DNA from: Pseudomonadota bacterium | GTDB lineage: Bacteria > Myxococcota_A > UBA796 > SXON01 | DNA: 64,000 nucleotides | Assembly (NCBI GenBank): GCA_030685065.1 | Contig: JAUXQH010000017.1 | Coordinates: 93,429-157,428, forward strand | Direction of reading: 5' to 3' | In this document: piece by piece, positions 8,554 through 19,352 of the stretch | Numbering within the stretch: the first letter of the stretch is position 1 | Layout of the letters: each line of letters opens with the position of its first letter | Translations under genes and position numbers: made by a program | The notes under the pieces: generated by a model | The model's database searches: none | Seen by the model: the letters and a program-made list of their open reading frames with translations, nothing else | Told to the model about the DNA's origin: nothing

Positions 8554-10321
8554 AGACCTTCGCCGTGTGCGCCACGAGCGTGGCGTGCTCGTCCCAGATC
8601 GGCTTCGGCATGCGATCGCCGTAGGCCAGGAGGAACTCGGCCTGGGCCTTGGCTTCCTCGGCCCACTCCGCGGAGTCCACCTTGAGGAGGGCGGCGAGCG
8701 TGTCGGCGCCCATCGGCTTGTCGCCGACGGTGAGCCCGTCCAGGTCGAGCGCCGTGGGAACGGCCCCGATGGGCGTCTCCACCGCGCCGCCCCGGCCCTC
8801 ACACCGCTCCAACACCCATTCGAGCACGCGCAGGTTGTCCCCGTAGCCGGGCCAGAGGAACGAGCCGTCGTCCGCCGTGCGGAACCAATTCACGCCGAAC
8901 ACCTTCGGGGGCCGGGTCACGGACTTGCCCATCTTCAGCCAATGGCCGAAGTAGTCGGCCATGTTGTAGCCGCAGAAGGGGAGCATCGCCATCGGGTCGC
9001 GCCGGAGCACGCCGACCGCGCCGGTAGAGGCCGCCGTCGTCTCGGAGGCGAGGGTGGCGCCGACGAACGTGCCGTGCTGCCAGCTGCGCGCCTCGTAGAC
9101 CAGCGGCACGACCTTGGGGCGGCGCGCGCCGAAGAGGATGGCGCTGATCGGCACACCCGCGGGATCTTCCCACTCCGGCGCGATGGACGGGCACTGGTCG
9201 GCCGGCGCGGTGAAGCGGCTGTTGGGGTGGGCGGCCTTCTCGCCGGACGCCTTGGTCCACGGGCGGCCACGCCAGTCGAGCATGCCGTCGACCGGGGGCT
9301 CGTGGTGCCCCTCCCACCACACCGTTCCGTCGGGCTTGAGCGCGACGTTGGTGAAGATGGCGTTGCGCGAGCACGACGCGATCGCGTTTTCGTTCGTCTT
9401 GCTGGACGTGCCGGGCGCAACCCCAAAAAAGCCGGCTTCGGGGTTGGCCGCCCAGAGCCGCCCGTCCGCGCCGGGCCGCAGCCACGCGATGTCGTCCCCC
9501 ACGGTCCACACCTTCCAGCCCTTCTCCCGCATCGCCTCGGGCGGGATGAGCATCGCGAGGTTGGTCTTGCCGCACGCGCTCGGGAAGGCGCCGCAGACGT
9601 AGTGCTTCTCGCCGCGCGGGTTCTGCACGCCGAGGATCAGCATGTGCTCGGCCATCCAGCCCTGCTTCCGACCGAGCGCGCTCGCGATCCGGAGCGCGAG
9701 GCACTTCTTGCCGAGGAGCGCGTTGCCGCCGTACCCCGAGCCGATCGACCAGATCGCGTTGTCCTCGGGGAAGTGGCAGATGAAGCGACGCTCGGGGGAC
9801 AGATCCCCGAGGCTGTGGAGGCAGCGCGTGAACTCGCCGTCCGTCATCGTGAGCTGGCCCCACGCGGCGGCGCCCATGCGCGTCATGATGCGCATGTTGA
9901 GCACGACATACACGCTGTCGGTGATCTCCACGCCGACCTTGGAGAACGGGGAACCCACGGGGCCCATCACGAAGGGCACGACGTACAGCGTGCGGCCCTT
10001 CATCGCGCCCTGGTAGAGCGGCGTGAGCTTCGCCCGGGCGGCGTCCGGGGCCATCCAGTTGTTGTTCGGCCCGGCGTCGTCCCGCTCGTTCGAGCAGATG
10101 AAGGTCAGGTGCTCGGTGCGCGCCACATCGCTCGGGTCGGACCGGTGCAGGTAGCTGTTCGGGAGCTTCTCGGGGTTGAGCGGGATCAGGACCCCGTCTC
10201 GAACGGCCTCGGCCGTGAGGCGCTGGCGCTCGGCCTCGGAGCCGTCGCACCAATAAACGGCGTCGGGTTGGCAGAGCGCACGGACCTCTTCGACCCACGC
10301 ACGAACGGACTCTGGGATCAT
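8546..10321 (-). CDS. pckG: Phosphoenolpyruvate carboxykinase (GTP)
   Basis: A 591-residue cytoplasmic enzyme that interconverts oxaloacetate plus GTP with phosphoenolpyruvate, CO2 and GDP, the entry step of gluconeogenesis. Length and sequence match the GTP-dependent family, not the ATP-dependent one: [16 protein letters not shown] with [28 protein letters not shown] segment, the kinase loop [11 protein letters not shown] with Lys near 252, and [20 protein letters not shown]. The start [10 protein letters not shown] is chosen because GGAGG lies four to five bases ahead; the longer reading begins 21 codons upstream without support. It follows acs on the same strand after 55 bases, linking acetate activation with gluconeogenesis, and overlaps trmK at its end. 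Confidence 0.96.
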   Translation of the reverse strand: MIPESVRAWVEEVRALCQPDAVYWCDGSEAERQRLTAEAVRDGVLIPLNPEKLPNSYLHRSDPSDVARTEHLTFICSNERDDAGPNNNWMAPDAARAKLTPLYQGAMKGRTLYVVPFVMGPVGSPFSKVGVEITDSVYVVLNMRIMTRMGAAAWGQLTMTDGEFTRCLHSLGDLSPERRFICHFPEDNAIWSIGSGYGGNALLGKKCLALRIASALGRKQGWMAEHMLILGVQNPRGEKHYVCGAFPSACGKTNLAMLIPPEAMREKGWKVWTVGDDIAWLRPGADGRLWAANPEAGFFGVAPGTSSKTNENAIASCSRNAIFTNVALKPDGTVWWEGHHEPPVDGMLDWRGRPWTKASGEKAAHPNSRFTAPADQCPSIAPEWEDPAGVPISAILFGARRPKVVPLVYEARSWQHGTFVGATLASETTAASTGAVGVLRRDPMAMLPFCGYNMADYFGHWLKMGKSVTRPPKVFGVNWFRTADDGSFLWPGYGDNLRVLEWVLERCEGRGGAVETPIGAVPTALDLDGLTVGDKPMGADTLAALLKVDSAEWAEEAKAQAEFLLAYGDRMPKPIWDEHATLVAHTAKVSA

Positions 10322-10376
10322 CCTGCCTCCGGAAAAGAGCGGCGAATCTACCATAGACGCCGATGGCGCGCCATGC

Positions 10377-12269
10377 TCATCCATGCCCGATCGCGGCGAG
10401 CTCGATGAGCTGGTCGACCACGCCGGGGTCCGCCAGGGTCGACGTGTCCCCGAGCTGGTCGTGCTCCCCCGCCGCGATTTTTCTCAGGATGCGGCGCATG
10501 ATCTTGCCCGAGCGGGTCTTCGGGAGGCCCGGCACCACCGTGATGCGATCGGGCGTGGCGATGGGGCCGATCTGGTGGCGCACCTGGGCGCGGAGCTCCT
10601 CGATCTCGGCGGTGTACCCCTCCTTCAGGTGTACCCACGCGTGGATGCCCTCGCCCTTGATGTCGTGGGGAAAGCCGACCACCGCGGCCTCGGCGACGGC
10701 GGGGTGGGCGACCAAGGCGCTCTCGATCTCGGCGGTGCCGATGCGGTGTCCGGCGACGTTGAGCACGTCGTCCACCCGGCCGGTGATCCAGTAGTAGCCG
10801 TCCTCATCGCGACGACAGCCATCGCCCGTGAAGTAGTAGCCGGCGTAGGGGCGGAAGTAGGTGTCGACGAAGCGGGCGTGGTCGTTCCAGATCGTGCGCG
10901 CCTGCCCGGGCAGCGCGCCCGCGAGCGAGAGGTTTCCCGAGGCCTCGCCCTCGAGCACCGCCCCCTCGGCGTCGAGCAGCACGGGGCGCACGCCGAACAG
11001 CGGCAGGCCCGCGGAGCCCGGCTTGGATCCGTGCGCGCCGGGCAACGACGTGATGAGGATGCCGCCCGTCTCTGTCTGCCACCACGTGTCGACCACGGCG
11101 GCCTCTCCTCCGCCCACCACGTCGTGGAACCAACGCCACACCCCGGGGTTGATCGGCTCGCCGACCGATCCGAGCAGGCGCACGCTGGGCACGCGCTTGA
11201 CCCATTGGTCCCCCTCGCGGAGGAGCGAGCGCAGGGCGGTGGGAGAGGTGTAGAAGGTCACGGCGCCCACGTCGTTACACACGTCCCAATATCGACTCGG
11301 GTCGGGGTGATTGGGGACCGACTCGAACATCACCGTCGTCACCCCATTCGCGAGCGGGCCGTACACGATGTAGCTGTGGCCGGTGATCCAGCCGCCGTCC
11401 GCGGTGCAGAAGTGTGTCTCGCTCGGGGCCACGTCGAACACCCAACGGAAGGAGGCCGCCGCGTACACCAGGTAGCCCCCGGTCGTGTGGAGCAGCCCCT
11501 TCGGCTTGCCGGTAGAGCCCGAGGTGTAGAGGATGAACAGCGGATCCTCCGCGTCCATCCACTCGATCGGGCAGTAGGGCCGCTGCTTCGCCTCTTCGTG
11601 GTGCAGCCAGAGATCGCGGCCCTCCAGCATGGGGACATCGGCGCCGGTGCGCTGGACCACCAGCATCGTGTCGATGACGCCGTTGGCAGCTTCGTCCGCG
11701 ATGTACTTGAGCGCGATGTGCTTGGGGCCGCGCAGCCCCTCGTCGGCGGTCACGAGCACGCGCGCCCCGGCGTCGAGGATGCGGTCCCGCAGCGCCTGGG
11801 CCGAGAACCCGGCGAACACGACGCTGTGCACCGCGCCGATGCGCGCGCAGGCGAGCATGGTCATCGCGAGCTCGGGCACCATCGGCAGGTAGATGCAGAC
11901 GCGGTCACCCCGCCGTACCCCGTGCGCCTTGAGCACGTTCGCGATCCGACTCACGCGCGCGCGCAGCTCGCCGTAGGTGATGCGCTGGTACTCGCCGGGG
12001 GTGTTCTTCGCCCAGACGATGGCGACCCGATCGGCCGGGTGGCGGTCGACGCAGTCCCAGCACGCGTTCAGCTTCCCCCCGGGAAACCACGTCATGTCGG
12101 CGCCCTCTCCCTCCGTGACCTTCTGCCAGGGCGCGAACCAGGTGAGCGCCGCGGCCTCGCGCGCCCAGAACGTGGATGGGGACTCGATCGATTCGGCGTA
12201 GAGCGTGTCGTAGCAGGCGCGGGATCCGATGGCGGCGCGGGTCGCGAGGGCGGGCTTGATGGGGATCAT
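10377..12269 (-). CDS. acs: Acetyl-CoA synthetase (AMP-forming)
   Basis: A 630-residue ANL-superfamily enzyme making acetyl-CoA from acetate, ATP and CoA through acetyl-AMP. Visible motifs in order: [17 protein letters not shown], the phosphate-binding loop [11 protein letters not shown] at 248-258, [43 protein letters not shown] and the C-terminal [11 protein letters not shown] with Lys near 589, the residue acetylated in enterobacterial Acs to switch the enzyme off. The start at 12269 ([15 protein letters not shown]) begins the conserved protein; the much longer open frame upstream overlaps the divergent gene and is spurious. Divergent from the serine hydrolase gene at 12375. Its partner pckG follows downstream. 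Confidence 0.97.
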   Translation of the reverse strand: MIPIKPALATRAAIGSRACYDTLYAESIESPSTFWAREAAALTWFAPWQKVTEGEGADMTWFPGGKLNACWDCVDRHPADRVAIVWAKNTPGEYQRITYGELRARVSRIANVLKAHGVRRGDRVCIYLPMVPELAMTMLACARIGAVHSVVFAGFSAQALRDRILDAGARVLVTADEGLRGPKHIALKYIADEAANGVIDTMLVVQRTGADVPMLEGRDLWLHHEEAKQRPYCPIEWMDAEDPLFILYTSGSTGKPKGLLHTTGGYLVYAAASFRWVFDVAPSETHFCTADGGWITGHSYIVYGPLANGVTTVMFESVPNHPDPSRYWDVCNDVGAVTFYTSPTALRSLLREGDQWVKRVPSVRLLGSVGEPINPGVWRWFHDVVGGGEAAVVDTWWQTETGGILITSLPGAHGSKPGSAGLPLFGVRPVLLDAEGAVLEGEASGNLSLAGALPGQARTIWNDHARFVDTYFRPYAGYYFTGDGCRRDEDGYYWITGRVDDVLNVAGHRIGTAEIESALVAHPAVAEAAVVGFPHDIKGEGIHAWVHLKEGYTAEIEELRAQVRHQIGPIATPDRITVVPGLPKTRSGKIMRRILRKIAAGEHDQLGDTSTLADPGVVDQLIELAAIGHG

Positions 12270-12374
12270 GGGCTGCCTGGTTCGAGGATCGCATGTAGCC
12301 GGCCCCAATGCCGCGCGGAACGGGTAGGGTTGCGCGCGCGTCCGCAGAAGCGCCGCCCCTTCCTCGGAGACCCC

Positions 12375-13985
12375 TTGACCCTGCTGTTGCTGCTCGCGTG
12401 TACGGACAAGACCACTCTGGACGACACCGCGGGTCCTGGCGACACGGACACCGCGGACGACACCGGTCGTGACGACACCGACATCGACCCCCGCTTCGCC
12501 GCCCTCGCCGCCGCGATCGAGGCCGACCTCGAGGAGAGCTTCGCGACGGGCGCCTCCGTGGCGGTCTACCAGGACGGTGCCATCGTCTTCGCGCGGGGCT
12601 TCGGGTCCGGACACCCCGATGAGGACCAGCCCATCGCGACGACCACGCTGTTCCAGATCGGCTCCACCACCAAGATGTTCACGGCGACCGCGCTGCTCCA
12701 GAAGGTCGAGGACGGCACGCTCTCGCTGGACTACACCCTCGCCGAGGCCGTGCCCCAGCTCGAATACGCGCTCGACGGCACCTGGAACGACCAGATCCGC
12801 GTGCGCAACCTCCTCTCCCAGGCGAGCGGGTTGTACGACTACGTCCCCTGGGACGGCGGGAGCGAGGACGCGGAGCTCGCGGACCTCACCTACGGCGACT
12901 ACGCGGAGTACCTGTTCGCGATGAACCCCGCCGGGGAGTTCTGGAACTACTCGAACCCGAACTTCTCCCTCGCCGGCCTCGCGACCCAGGTCGCCGACAC
13001 GCGGATGTGGCCCGACATCGTCGCGGAGGACGTGCTCCGGCCGCTCGGCATGACGCGCGCCACGTCCCGCAAGAGCGAGGTCGAGGCCGACGGGGACTAC
13101 GCCACCGGCTACGGCTACCGCAACGTCAGCACCGGCGCGTTCGGCACGGTCGGGATGCGGAACGTGGTGGACCCCGCGTGGGTGCGCCCGGCCGGCATGG
13201 TGTGGGCCACGCCGACCGAGATGATCCAGATGGCGACCTTCCTGATGCACGGCGACACCGCGGTGCTCTCGGACTCCCTCCGCGGCGAGCTGACGAAGGA
13301 GCAGGTGTCGATCGACTACCTTCCCGACGTCCAGTCGTACGGCTACGGCGTGTTCGTCGATCGCGGGTTCTTCCTCGGCGACGCCTGGTACGAGGTCCCG
13401 AATTGGAACCACGGGGGCAACACCCTCTCGTTCACCTCGACGTTCTACATCGTGCCCGACCAGGACTTCGCCATCTCGATCCTGTCGAACGGCTACGGGG
13501 ACGACTTCAGCGGCAGCGTGGCCGCCGCGTTCGAGTCGCTGCTCACCCTGCCGGCCCCCGCCGCCGTCCCGCCCGCCTACACCTTCGACCCCGCGGGCCT
13601 CGACGCGCACGTCGGCGCCTACCTCGACGCCTACAACGTGGGGGACGTCGTGGTCAGCCGCGAGGGGGACCTGCTGTACGTCGACATGCCCCTGCTCGAC
13701 GAGCTCGGCTACGTCTACGCGCGCGCGCTCACGCCGGTGAGCACCGACGTGTGGATCCTCGATCTGGATGGCACGCCGCTCGACCTCACGTTCATCGACA
13801 GCAGCGGAGGCACGGCCTCCCAGTACATTCGCAACCGTTCGTTCGTAGTGACGCGGGTGGCGGACGAGGCTCCGGCGGCGCTCGCGCCGTCGCGGCACGC
13901 CTCGCGGGAGGAGGTCGCGGCGTGGATCGCGAGGATGAAGCTGCAGCCGTCGCCCTTGGCGACCTCGCTCGCGCGGCCGAGGTGA
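12375..13985 (+). CDS. Secreted serine hydrolase, beta-lactamase/DD-peptidase class C fold
   Basis: A 536-residue lipoprotein from a TTG start with GGAGA five bases ahead; signal MTLLLLLAC (Cys 9), then an Asp/Thr linker ([16 protein letters not shown]). An alternative TTG at 12330 would give a longer leader with a basic n-region but lacks a properly spaced Shine-Dalgarno. Residues 40-400 are the penicillin-recognising fold: [16 protein letters not shown] with Ser 97 and Lys 100, WNYSNPNF with Tyr 192 and Asn 194, and WNHGGN at 345-349 as the third motif (HGG). Relatives are DD-carboxypeptidases, esterases and class C beta-lactamases; substrate cannot be told. Residues 420-536 are a lipocalin-like C-terminal domain as in other members. 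Located in periplasm, tethered to a membrane. Confidence 0.9.
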   Translation: MTLLLLLACTDKTTLDDTAGPGDTDTADDTGRDDTDIDPRFAALAAAIEADLEESFATGASVAVYQDGAIVFARGFGSGHPDEDQPIATTTLFQIGSTTKMFTATALLQKVEDGTLSLDYTLAEAVPQLEYALDGTWNDQIRVRNLLSQASGLYDYVPWDGGSEDAELADLTYGDYAEYLFAMNPAGEFWNYSNPNFSLAGLATQVADTRMWPDIVAEDVLRPLGMTRATSRKSEVEADGDYATGYGYRNVSTGAFGTVGMRNVVDPAWVRPAGMVWATPTEMIQMATFLMHGDTAVLSDSLRGELTKEQVSIDYLPDVQSYGYGVFVDRGFFLGDAWYEVPNWNHGGNTLSFTSTFYIVPDQDFAISILSNGYGDDFSGSVAAAFESLLTLPAPAAVPPAYTFDPAGLDAHVGAYLDAYNVGDVVVSREGDLLYVDMPLLDELGYVYARALTPVSTDVWILDLDGTPLDLTFIDSSGGTASQYIRNRSFVVTRVADEAPAALAPSRHASREEVAAWIARMKLQPSPLATSLARPR

Positions 13986-13994
13986 CTCGGGCCC

Positions 13995-15119
13995 TCAGGC
14001 CCCGGTGACGACGCTTCGCGCCCGCGCCCACGGCGCCAGCCCCGCCGCGATCCCCAACGTCGCGACCGCGCCCACCGCATGGATCGGCGCCACGCCGATC
14101 GCGAGGCCGATGAGCGCGAGCGCCGGCCCGCCCAGGTAGCCGAGGCCGATCACCGCTTCGTGGCGGCCGCCCGACTCGACCTCTCCGTGCCCCACGGCCA
14201 TGCCGTAGTAGAGCGCCGCGTAGTACACGGCGCCCTGGCCAACGCCGAAGCCGACGAGGCCCGCGAGCACGGCGCCCGCGCTGCCGCCGCCGAGGGCGAG
14301 CCCGAAGCTGGTGAGCATGATGAAGGCGCCCACCGCGAGCATCGCCGGGCGCCCGCGCCACCCGGCCCACCGCGAGAGGACGAGGAACACGAAGAAGCGC
14401 GCGATCATCCAGGTCGAGGACAGGACCGCCGCCATGGCGCCGGTCACGCCCGCGCGGCCCCAGACGCCCGGAAGGAGCGGCGCGAGCGCGTCGAGGAGCA
14501 GGTAGCCCAGGGGGAGGATCACGCGGCTGGACCACAAGAGCAGCGGGTAGTCGCGGCCCACGGGCGCGGCGGAGGCGTGGTCGAGCGGCGCCGGATCGGG
14601 TGGGAGGCGCAGGATCGCCGCCGCGGCGACGAGGTGGAGGGCGAGCAGGACGCCGAAGGTGGTGAGGAGATCATCCCCCGCGAAGCCGACGATCCAGAGG
14701 GCCGGGGCCACCGCGGCGGACCACGTGAGGTTGAACGTGCCGATCGCGCGGTGCAGGCCAGGACCGTGCCGCCCGCCCGCGATGTAGCCCTCGACCAGCG
14801 GCCAGAAGAGGCCGGCGGCGCCGTTGTAGAGGGGGGCGGCGATCCACAGGCCGAGCTCGGGCGGGCGCGTGGCGAGGACGATGCCCGCGAAGATCATGAG
14901 CAGGTTGGCGAGCTGCAGCGCCCCGCGCGTACCGAAGCGTCGGGCCGCCTTCCCCGCGAGGAGCGCGGCCGGCACGTAGGGGACGAACAGGGCCACCGCG
15001 AGCCAGAGGTTCTGGCGGTCCCCGAAGCCGTACGCCGCGTGGGCGAGGAAGAACATCCCGTGCGTGACGATCCCGCCGGCGGTGCTCACGAGCGCGGTCA
15101 ACAGCAAGGCGGGCGACAT
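13995..15119 (-). CDS. Major facilitator superfamily permease
   Basis: A 374-residue integral membrane protein with about ten to twelve hydrophobic helices, starting MSPALLLTALVSTAGGIVTHG. The loop after helix 2 reads GKAARRFGTRGA, matching the MFS signature DRxGRR-like motif loosely, and a long central loop (PPDPAPLDHASAAPVGRD) divides the two halves. It is short for the family. The substrate cannot be read from the sequence. It converges on the serine hydrolase gene ten bases away and is divergent from copA; both divergent genes carry a TA-containing box six bases before their start codons (TAGCCG here, a weak match). Confidence 0.84.
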   Translation of the reverse strand: MSPALLLTALVSTAGGIVTHGMFFLAHAAYGFGDRQNLWLAVALFVPYVPAALLAGKAARRFGTRGALQLANLLMIFAGIVLATRPPELGLWIAAPLYNGAAGLFWPLVEGYIAGGRHGPGLHRAIGTFNLTWSAAVAPALWIVGFAGDDLLTTFGVLLALHLVAAAAILRLPPDPAPLDHASAAPVGRDYPLLLWSSRVILPLGYLLLDALAPLLPGVWGRAGVTGAMAAVLSSTWMIARFFVFLVLSRWAGWRGRPAMLAVGAFIMLTSFGLALGGGSAGAVLAGLVGFGVGQGAVYYAALYYGMAVGHGEVESGGRHEAVIGLGYLGGPALALIGLAIGVAPIHAVGAVATLGIAAGLAPWARARSVVTGA

Positions 15120-15204
15120 GGGCGGCGGCTAACCCGCTCGATGTGGATCTTGCGTTCAGCGCGCTTCCGGATCGGCTTGCCCGTCGCAAGCGGCCGTTCG
15201 TGCT

Positions 15205-15210
15205 TACTAC
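15205..15210 (+). promoter_or_regulatory. Candidate -10 box for copA, leaderless start
   Basis: TACTAC followed by TGGCGG and the GTG at 15217 (or nine bases to the ATG at 15220). No consensus -35 at 16-18 bases upstream. Supported mainly by the same spacing at other genes in the window. Confidence 0.35.
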
Positions 15211-15216
15211 TGGCGG

Positions 15217-17466
15217 GTGATGGACACCGCTCCCGCCCCTCCCGAAGCCCCTCCGGACGCCGGTCCGGTCCAGACCGCCCGCCTCGCCGTCGGGGGCATG
15301 ACCTGCGCCACGTGCGCGCAGCGCATCGAGAAGGTGCTCGGCCGCAAGCCGGGCGTCGCGACCGCGCAGGTGAACCTCGCGACGGAGGTCGCTACCGTGG
15401 CCTTTGCGCCCGGTGTCATCGACGTGCCCGCGCTGATCCGCGCGGTCGAGGCCGCGGGGTACACCGCCGCCCCGGCTCCGACCGACGCCGCCTCACGCGC
15501 CGCCGCCGAGGCCGTGGAGGCCGCGGTCGCGCGCCGCGATCTGTTCGTGCTGCTCGGCGCCGCCGCGCTCACCGTGCCCCTGATCCTCCCGATGGTCGCG
15601 CACCCGCTCGGCCTCCACTGGATGCCCCCGGGCTGGCTGCAGCTCCTGCTCGCCACGCCGGTGCAGTTCGTCGCGGGGGCCCGGTTCTACCGGGGCGCGT
15701 GGGGCGCGCTGCGCGCCGGCTCCGCCAACATGGATCTGCTCGTGGTGCTCGGCACGACCGCCGCCTACGTGCTCTCCATCGCGATGCTCGTCACCGGCGG
15801 CGCCCTGTACTTCGAGAGCGCCGCGGCGGTCATCACGCTGGTCCGCCTCGGCAAGTACCTGGAGGAGCGGGCCAAGCGCTCCACCACGCAGGCGATCCGC
15901 GCGCTCATGGAGCTGCGGCCCGCCACGGCGCGGGTGCTGTCGGAGGGGCGCGAGCTCGAGGTCCCCGCGGAGTCGGTCGGGCGCGGGCGCGTGGTGGTGG
16001 TCAAGCCCGGCGAGCGGGTCCCGGTAGACGGCGCGATTGTGTTCGGGGAGAGCCAGCTCGACGAGTCGATGCTGACCGGCGAGAGCCTGCCCGTGACGAA
16101 GGGCGTCGGCCAGCCGGTGGTCGGCGGCTCTCTCAACGGGGACGGCCTCCTGCACGTCGAGGCCACCACCGTGGGCCCCGAGAGCACGCTCGCCCGGATC
16201 GTCGGGCTCGTGGAGGGCGCCCAGGCCGAGAAGGCCCCGATCCAGCACCTCGTCGACCGCGTGTCCGCCGTGTTCGTGCCGGTGGTGATCGCCCTGTCGG
16301 TCGTCACCTTCCTGGGGTGGTGGGTCGCGGGCAGCGGCGGCGAGCAGGCGATCATCAACGCGGTGAGCGTGCTCGTCATCGCGTGTCCGTGTGCGCTCGG
16401 CCTCGCGACGCCGACCGCGCTCATGGTCGGCACCGGCGCCGCCGCGCGGGCGGGCATCCTCATCAAGGACGCCGTCGCGCTCGAGCGCGCGCACGAGGTC
16501 GACGTGGTGGTGTTCGACAAGACGGGCACGCTCACCGAGGGGCGTCCCGAGGTGCGGGAGGTGCTCTCCGCGTCGATCACGCCGTCATCGACCGAGCTCG
16601 ACGCGCTGCTCATGCTCGCCGCCGCCGCGCAGGCGGGGAGCGAACATCCGCTCGCGGGCGCCGTGGTGCGTGCGGCCGCCGCGCTCCAACAGCCGGGGCG
16701 GCTGCTCCCAGCGATCGAACAGTTCGTGTCATTGCCCGGGCGTGGGTTGGAAGCCACCCTCGCCGGCACGGAGGGCGCCGTCCTGATTGGGAGCCGCCGG
16801 CTCATGGCCGAGCGCGAGATCGACGTCACCGCGCTCGAAGCCCGCGCGGCCGCCGCGGAGGCCGAGGGCGCCTCGGTCATGTGGGTGGCCCAGGGCGGGC
16901 GCCTTTCCGGGGCCATCGTCGTGGCCGACCGCATCCGGGAGGGCGCCGCCGCCGCCATCGCGCGCCTCGTTCGCATGGGCATCGAGCCGGTGCTGCTCAC
17001 CGGCGACAACCGCGCTACCGCCGAGGTCGTCGCGCGGGCGCTCGGCATCCCGCGCGTGATCGCGGAGGTGCTCCCGGGGGACAAGGCCCGCGAGGTGCAG
17101 GCGCTGCGGTCCGGCGGCCACGTCGTCGCGATGGTGGGAGACGGCGTGAACGACGCGCCCGCCCTGGCCGCCGCCGACGTTGGTTTTGCCATGCCAACGG
17201 GGACGGACGTGGCCAAACACACGGCGGGTGTCACGCTGATGCGGCCCGATCCCGGTTTGGTGGCGGACGCAATCGCGATCAGTCGCGCCACGACACGCAA
17301 GATCCGACAGAACCTGTTCTGGGCGTTCATCTACAACGTCGTCGGCATCCCGCTCGCGGCGCTCGGCTTCCTCACGCCGGTGTTCGCGGGCGGGGCCATG
17401 GCCATGTCCAGCGTTTCGGTGGTTACGAACGCACTGTTGTTGCGACGGTGGCGGCCGGGGCGCTGA
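15217..17466 (+). CDS. copA: Copper-exporting P1B-type ATPase
   Basis: A 749-residue inner-membrane pump that expels Cu(I) at the cost of ATP. One N-terminal heavy-metal-associated domain has GMTCATC (Cys 30 and 33). Eight membrane helices carry the transport site CPC at 390-392, with YN ([11 protein letters not shown]) and MSS ([14 protein letters not shown]) in the last two helices, the combination typical of Cu(I) pumps. The catalytic domains show the TGES actuator loop, DKTGT with phosphorylated Asp 434, SEHPLAG with His 477, and GDGVNDAP with Asp 642. GTG at 15217 is immediately followed by ATG at 15220; either could start. No copper regulator or chaperone is adjacent. It converges on a lipoprotein gene across a 17-bp tandem repeat. 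Confidence 0.95.
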   Translation: MMDTAPAPPEAPPDAGPVQTARLAVGGMTCATCAQRIEKVLGRKPGVATAQVNLATEVATVAFAPGVIDVPALIRAVEAAGYTAAPAPTDAASRAAAEAVEAAVARRDLFVLLGAAALTVPLILPMVAHPLGLHWMPPGWLQLLLATPVQFVAGARFYRGAWGALRAGSANMDLLVVLGTTAAYVLSIAMLVTGGALYFESAAAVITLVRLGKYLEERAKRSTTQAIRALMELRPATARVLSEGRELEVPAESVGRGRVVVVKPGERVPVDGAIVFGESQLDESMLTGESLPVTKGVGQPVVGGSLNGDGLLHVEATTVGPESTLARIVGLVEGAQAEKAPIQHLVDRVSAVFVPVVIALSVVTFLGWWVAGSGGEQAIINAVSVLVIACPCALGLATPTALMVGTGAAARAGILIKDAVALERAHEVDVVVFDKTGTLTEGRPEVREVLSASITPSSTELDALLMLAAAAQAGSEHPLAGAVVRAAAALQQPGRLLPAIEQFVSLPGRGLEATLAGTEGAVLIGSRRLMAEREIDVTALEARAAAAEAEGASVMWVAQGGRLSGAIVVADRIREGAAAAIARLVRMGIEPVLLTGDNRATAEVVARALGIPRVIAEVLPGDKAREVQALRSGGHVVAMVGDGVNDAPALAAADVGFAMPTGTDVAKHTAGVTLMRPDPGLVADAIAISRATTRKIRQNLFWAFIYNVVGIPLAALGFLTPVFAGGAMAMSSVSVVTNALLLRRWRPGR

Positions 17467-17495
17467 TCGTCAGAACCCGCTGATCGTCAGAACCC
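17462..17495. repeat. 17-bp perfect tandem repeat between convergent genes
   Basis: GCTGATCGTCAGAACCC occurs twice head to tail (17462-17478 and 17479-17495). Copy 1 contains the copA stop codon, copy 2 contains the stop of the minus-strand lipoprotein gene, so each copy carries the end of one convergent gene. Confidence 0.9.
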
Positions 17496-18290
17496 CGCCG
17501 CACACACCAGCTCGGTGTCGCGGTCGAAGTCCTCCAGCCCGTCCAGGATCAGGTTCTGCACGCCCTCGCTCTCGTCCGTCTGGCCGAGGCTCGAGAGGTC
17601 TCGCCACACCGCGTACGCGTGCACGGAGCCGGTCCCGGCGGCGTCGGGCAGCATGATGTCGAGCTGGTAGTCCTGGTCGAAGAAGTCGCCGCCCTCCGCC
17701 TCGCCACGGCCCTCGAAGATCGCGGGGGAGGGGAGGTGCGCGCGCTCGATCACGACGGGGCCCACGCCTTCCTCATCGGTGTCGCCCGCGGACGCCGGTA
17801 CGAAGCGCATCCCGCCCTTGATGTCGGCGGTGTACCGCGCGAGGACCGGCTCGATCGTGTAGGTCGTGTCCCAGGAGAGCGTGGGGGCCTCGCGCGCCTC
17901 GTACGCGGCGAGATCGCTCGTGTAGGCGCGGTCGTACTCGATGTAGGACTCGTCCCCCGTGGCGGTCTCGTACAGGCCCTCCTGATCGAGCGCGTAGTGG
18001 ACACGCTCGAAGTCCTCGAACGAGCAGGCCACCGGACCGGTGATGAAGATGCCCGTGGCATTGGCAGGATCGGCCGGGGTGGTCATCGCGACCACGGCTT
18101 GTTCGCCCTCGGTGAGGTGGGTGACCGTGCCGCGCGTGGACTCGCTCGCGAACGGGAGGAGGTTCGCCGCGGCGGCGTCGAGCTCCTCCTGGGACGCGGT
18201 GTCCCGGTTCACGAAGAACCAGTGGAACAACGCGTCGAGATCGGTGGGCGCCTCCACCGGGGGGACGCAGCCGACAAGGAGGAGCAGCAC
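17487..18290 (-). CDS. Lipoprotein of unknown function
   Basis: A 267-residue protein starting at a GTG directly adjacent to the TAG of the upstream gene; that TAG is in frame, so no longer start is possible. The signal is MLLLLVGC (Cys 8). After a helical segment (DLDALFHWFFVNRDTASQEE) the protein is mostly beta, with two Cys that could pair (ACSFEDF and ELVCAAGF at the end). No domain recognised. It is the third gene of a lipoprotein operon (21340 to 17487), so it may act with the von Willebrand A/TSP3 protein and the gene between them at the cell surface. Confidence 0.78.
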   Translation of the reverse strand: MLLLLVGCVPPVEAPTDLDALFHWFFVNRDTASQEELDAAAANLLPFASESTRGTVTHLTEGEQAVVAMTTPADPANATGIFITGPVACSFEDFERVHYALDQEGLYETATGDESYIEYDRAYTSDLAAYEAREAPTLSWDTTYTIEPVLARYTADIKGGMRFVPASAGDTDEEGVGPVVIERAHLPSPAIFEGRGEAEGGDFFDQDYQLDIMLPDAAGTGSVHAYAVWRDLSSLGQTDESEGVQNLILDGLEDFDRDTELVCAAGF

Positions 18291-19352
18291 CTACTTGTCC
18301 AGCACGTACCGCAGCACGTTCGGCCCGCGGCCCTCGAGGTTGGCGGCGACGCGCCAGCTCGAGAACACGACCTGCCCGTCATCCGGGCTGAACGACACGA
18401 GCAGCGGCGCGTTGGATTGGGTGCGTTGCTCGGTGCCCTGGCGGTAGCCGACCTCGTCCGCGCGCTGGAACACGGTCACCGCGTCGTCCACGCTCTCGAT
18501 GACGGGCCAGGTGTCCAGGTCGAAGCTCACGTCGACGCGGTCGCTGCCGACGGACTCGGCCATGTCGGCGTCCATGATGTCGGCGCGCACGGTGTCGGGC
18601 TCGCCGAGCTGGGCACCGTCGGGCTCCTCGTCGTCCCCGAGGAAATCGATGCGATCGGGCCAACAGAGCTCGATGACATCGTACGACCAATCGGAGGCGT
18701 ACACGAAGCCGCCATTGGAGACATAGTCGCGAATGGCGGTGCGCACGGCGGTCACGACACCGGCGGTGTCACTGCCGTTCGTGTCGTAGATCACGTCCTC
18801 CTCGATGTGGCCGCCCGCGAAGAACAGGGCGCCGAACTCGGCGAGGTTGTCGGAGCCGGAGAGGAACTGCCCGAGCTCGTCCCCCGTGAGGCCGTCGACG
18901 AGCTGGTAGTTGGTCACGCCGACCTCGGCGAGGACGCCCTCCCAATCGTCGTAGTTGCCGGTGATGACCGCGACGCGGCCGAGATCCGCGCCGCACGCGG
19001 GCGTGGGGACCTGGACCTCCGCGTTGTCGGGCACCTCGACGTTGAACATGTCCACGATCTCGTTGCCGTACTGCACGTACACCGTGTAGGTCTGGTCCCC
19101 GCGGAGCTCCTCGAGCGACCACGTGCCGTCGGCGGCGCTGTAGGTCTCGATGGTGTCGATCAGCTCGTCCGCGTCGTTCACGATGTGGGTGTAGACGACC
19201 GCGCCCTCGAGCCAACGCCCGCTGTTCGCGTCACACGCGCGGCCGGAGAGCGTGCTCTCGTAGACACCGCCGTAGTCCTTCACGTAGGAGACGCCGTTGT
19301 CGCTCTTGCAGGCGCCAAGGAGCGTGAAGAGCAGGATCGAGGTGCGCATCAT
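18291..19352 (-). CDS. Lipoprotein with carboxypeptidase-regulatory-like and amidotransferase-like domains
   Basis: A 353-residue protein with signal MMRTSILLFTLLGAC (Cys 15). Residues 35-110 look like a carboxypeptidase-regulatory beta-sandwich (LSGRACDANSGRWLEGAVVY, DGTWSLEELRGDQTYTVYV). Residues 118-353 resemble a class I glutamine-amidotransferase/flavodoxin-like fold: RVAVITGNYDDWEGVLAEVG, ALFFAGGHIEED and AIRDYVSNGGFVYASDWSY, the pattern of ThuA-like proteins; no catalytic Cys triad is apparent, so binding is likelier than catalysis. Its ATG overlaps the stop of the preceding TSP3-VWA gene as ATGA, and its own TAG abuts the next gene, which indicates a tightly coupled operon. Confidence 0.82.
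   Translation of the reverse strand: MMRTSILLFTLLGACKSDNGVSYVKDYGGVYESTLSGRACDANSGRWLEGAVVYTHIVNDADELIDTIETYSAADGTWSLEELRGDQTYTVYVQYGNEIVDMFNVEVPDNAEVQVPTPACGADLGRVAVITGNYDDWEGVLAEVGVTNYQLVDGLTGDELGQFLSGSDNLAEFGALFFAGGHIEEDVIYDTNGSDTAGVVTAVRTAIRDYVSNGGFVYASDWSYDVIELCWPDRIDFLGDDEEPDGAQLGEPDTVRADIMDADMAESVGSDRVDVSFDLDTWPVIESVDDAVTVFQRADEVGYRQGTEQRTQSNAPLLVSFSPDDGQVVFSSWRVAANLEGRGPNVLRYVLDK

Noticed and set aside
10383..12374. Upstream extension of the serine hydrolase frame across acs
   Set aside because: The frame is open but lies opposite a well-conserved acetyl-CoA synthetase. Composition is shadow-like and the hydrolase begins with its own start and lipobox at 12375.
12270..13898. Upstream extension of the acs frame
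   Set aside because: It is antisense to the serine hydrolase. Acs family proteins begin near 12269, and the extension has no domain.
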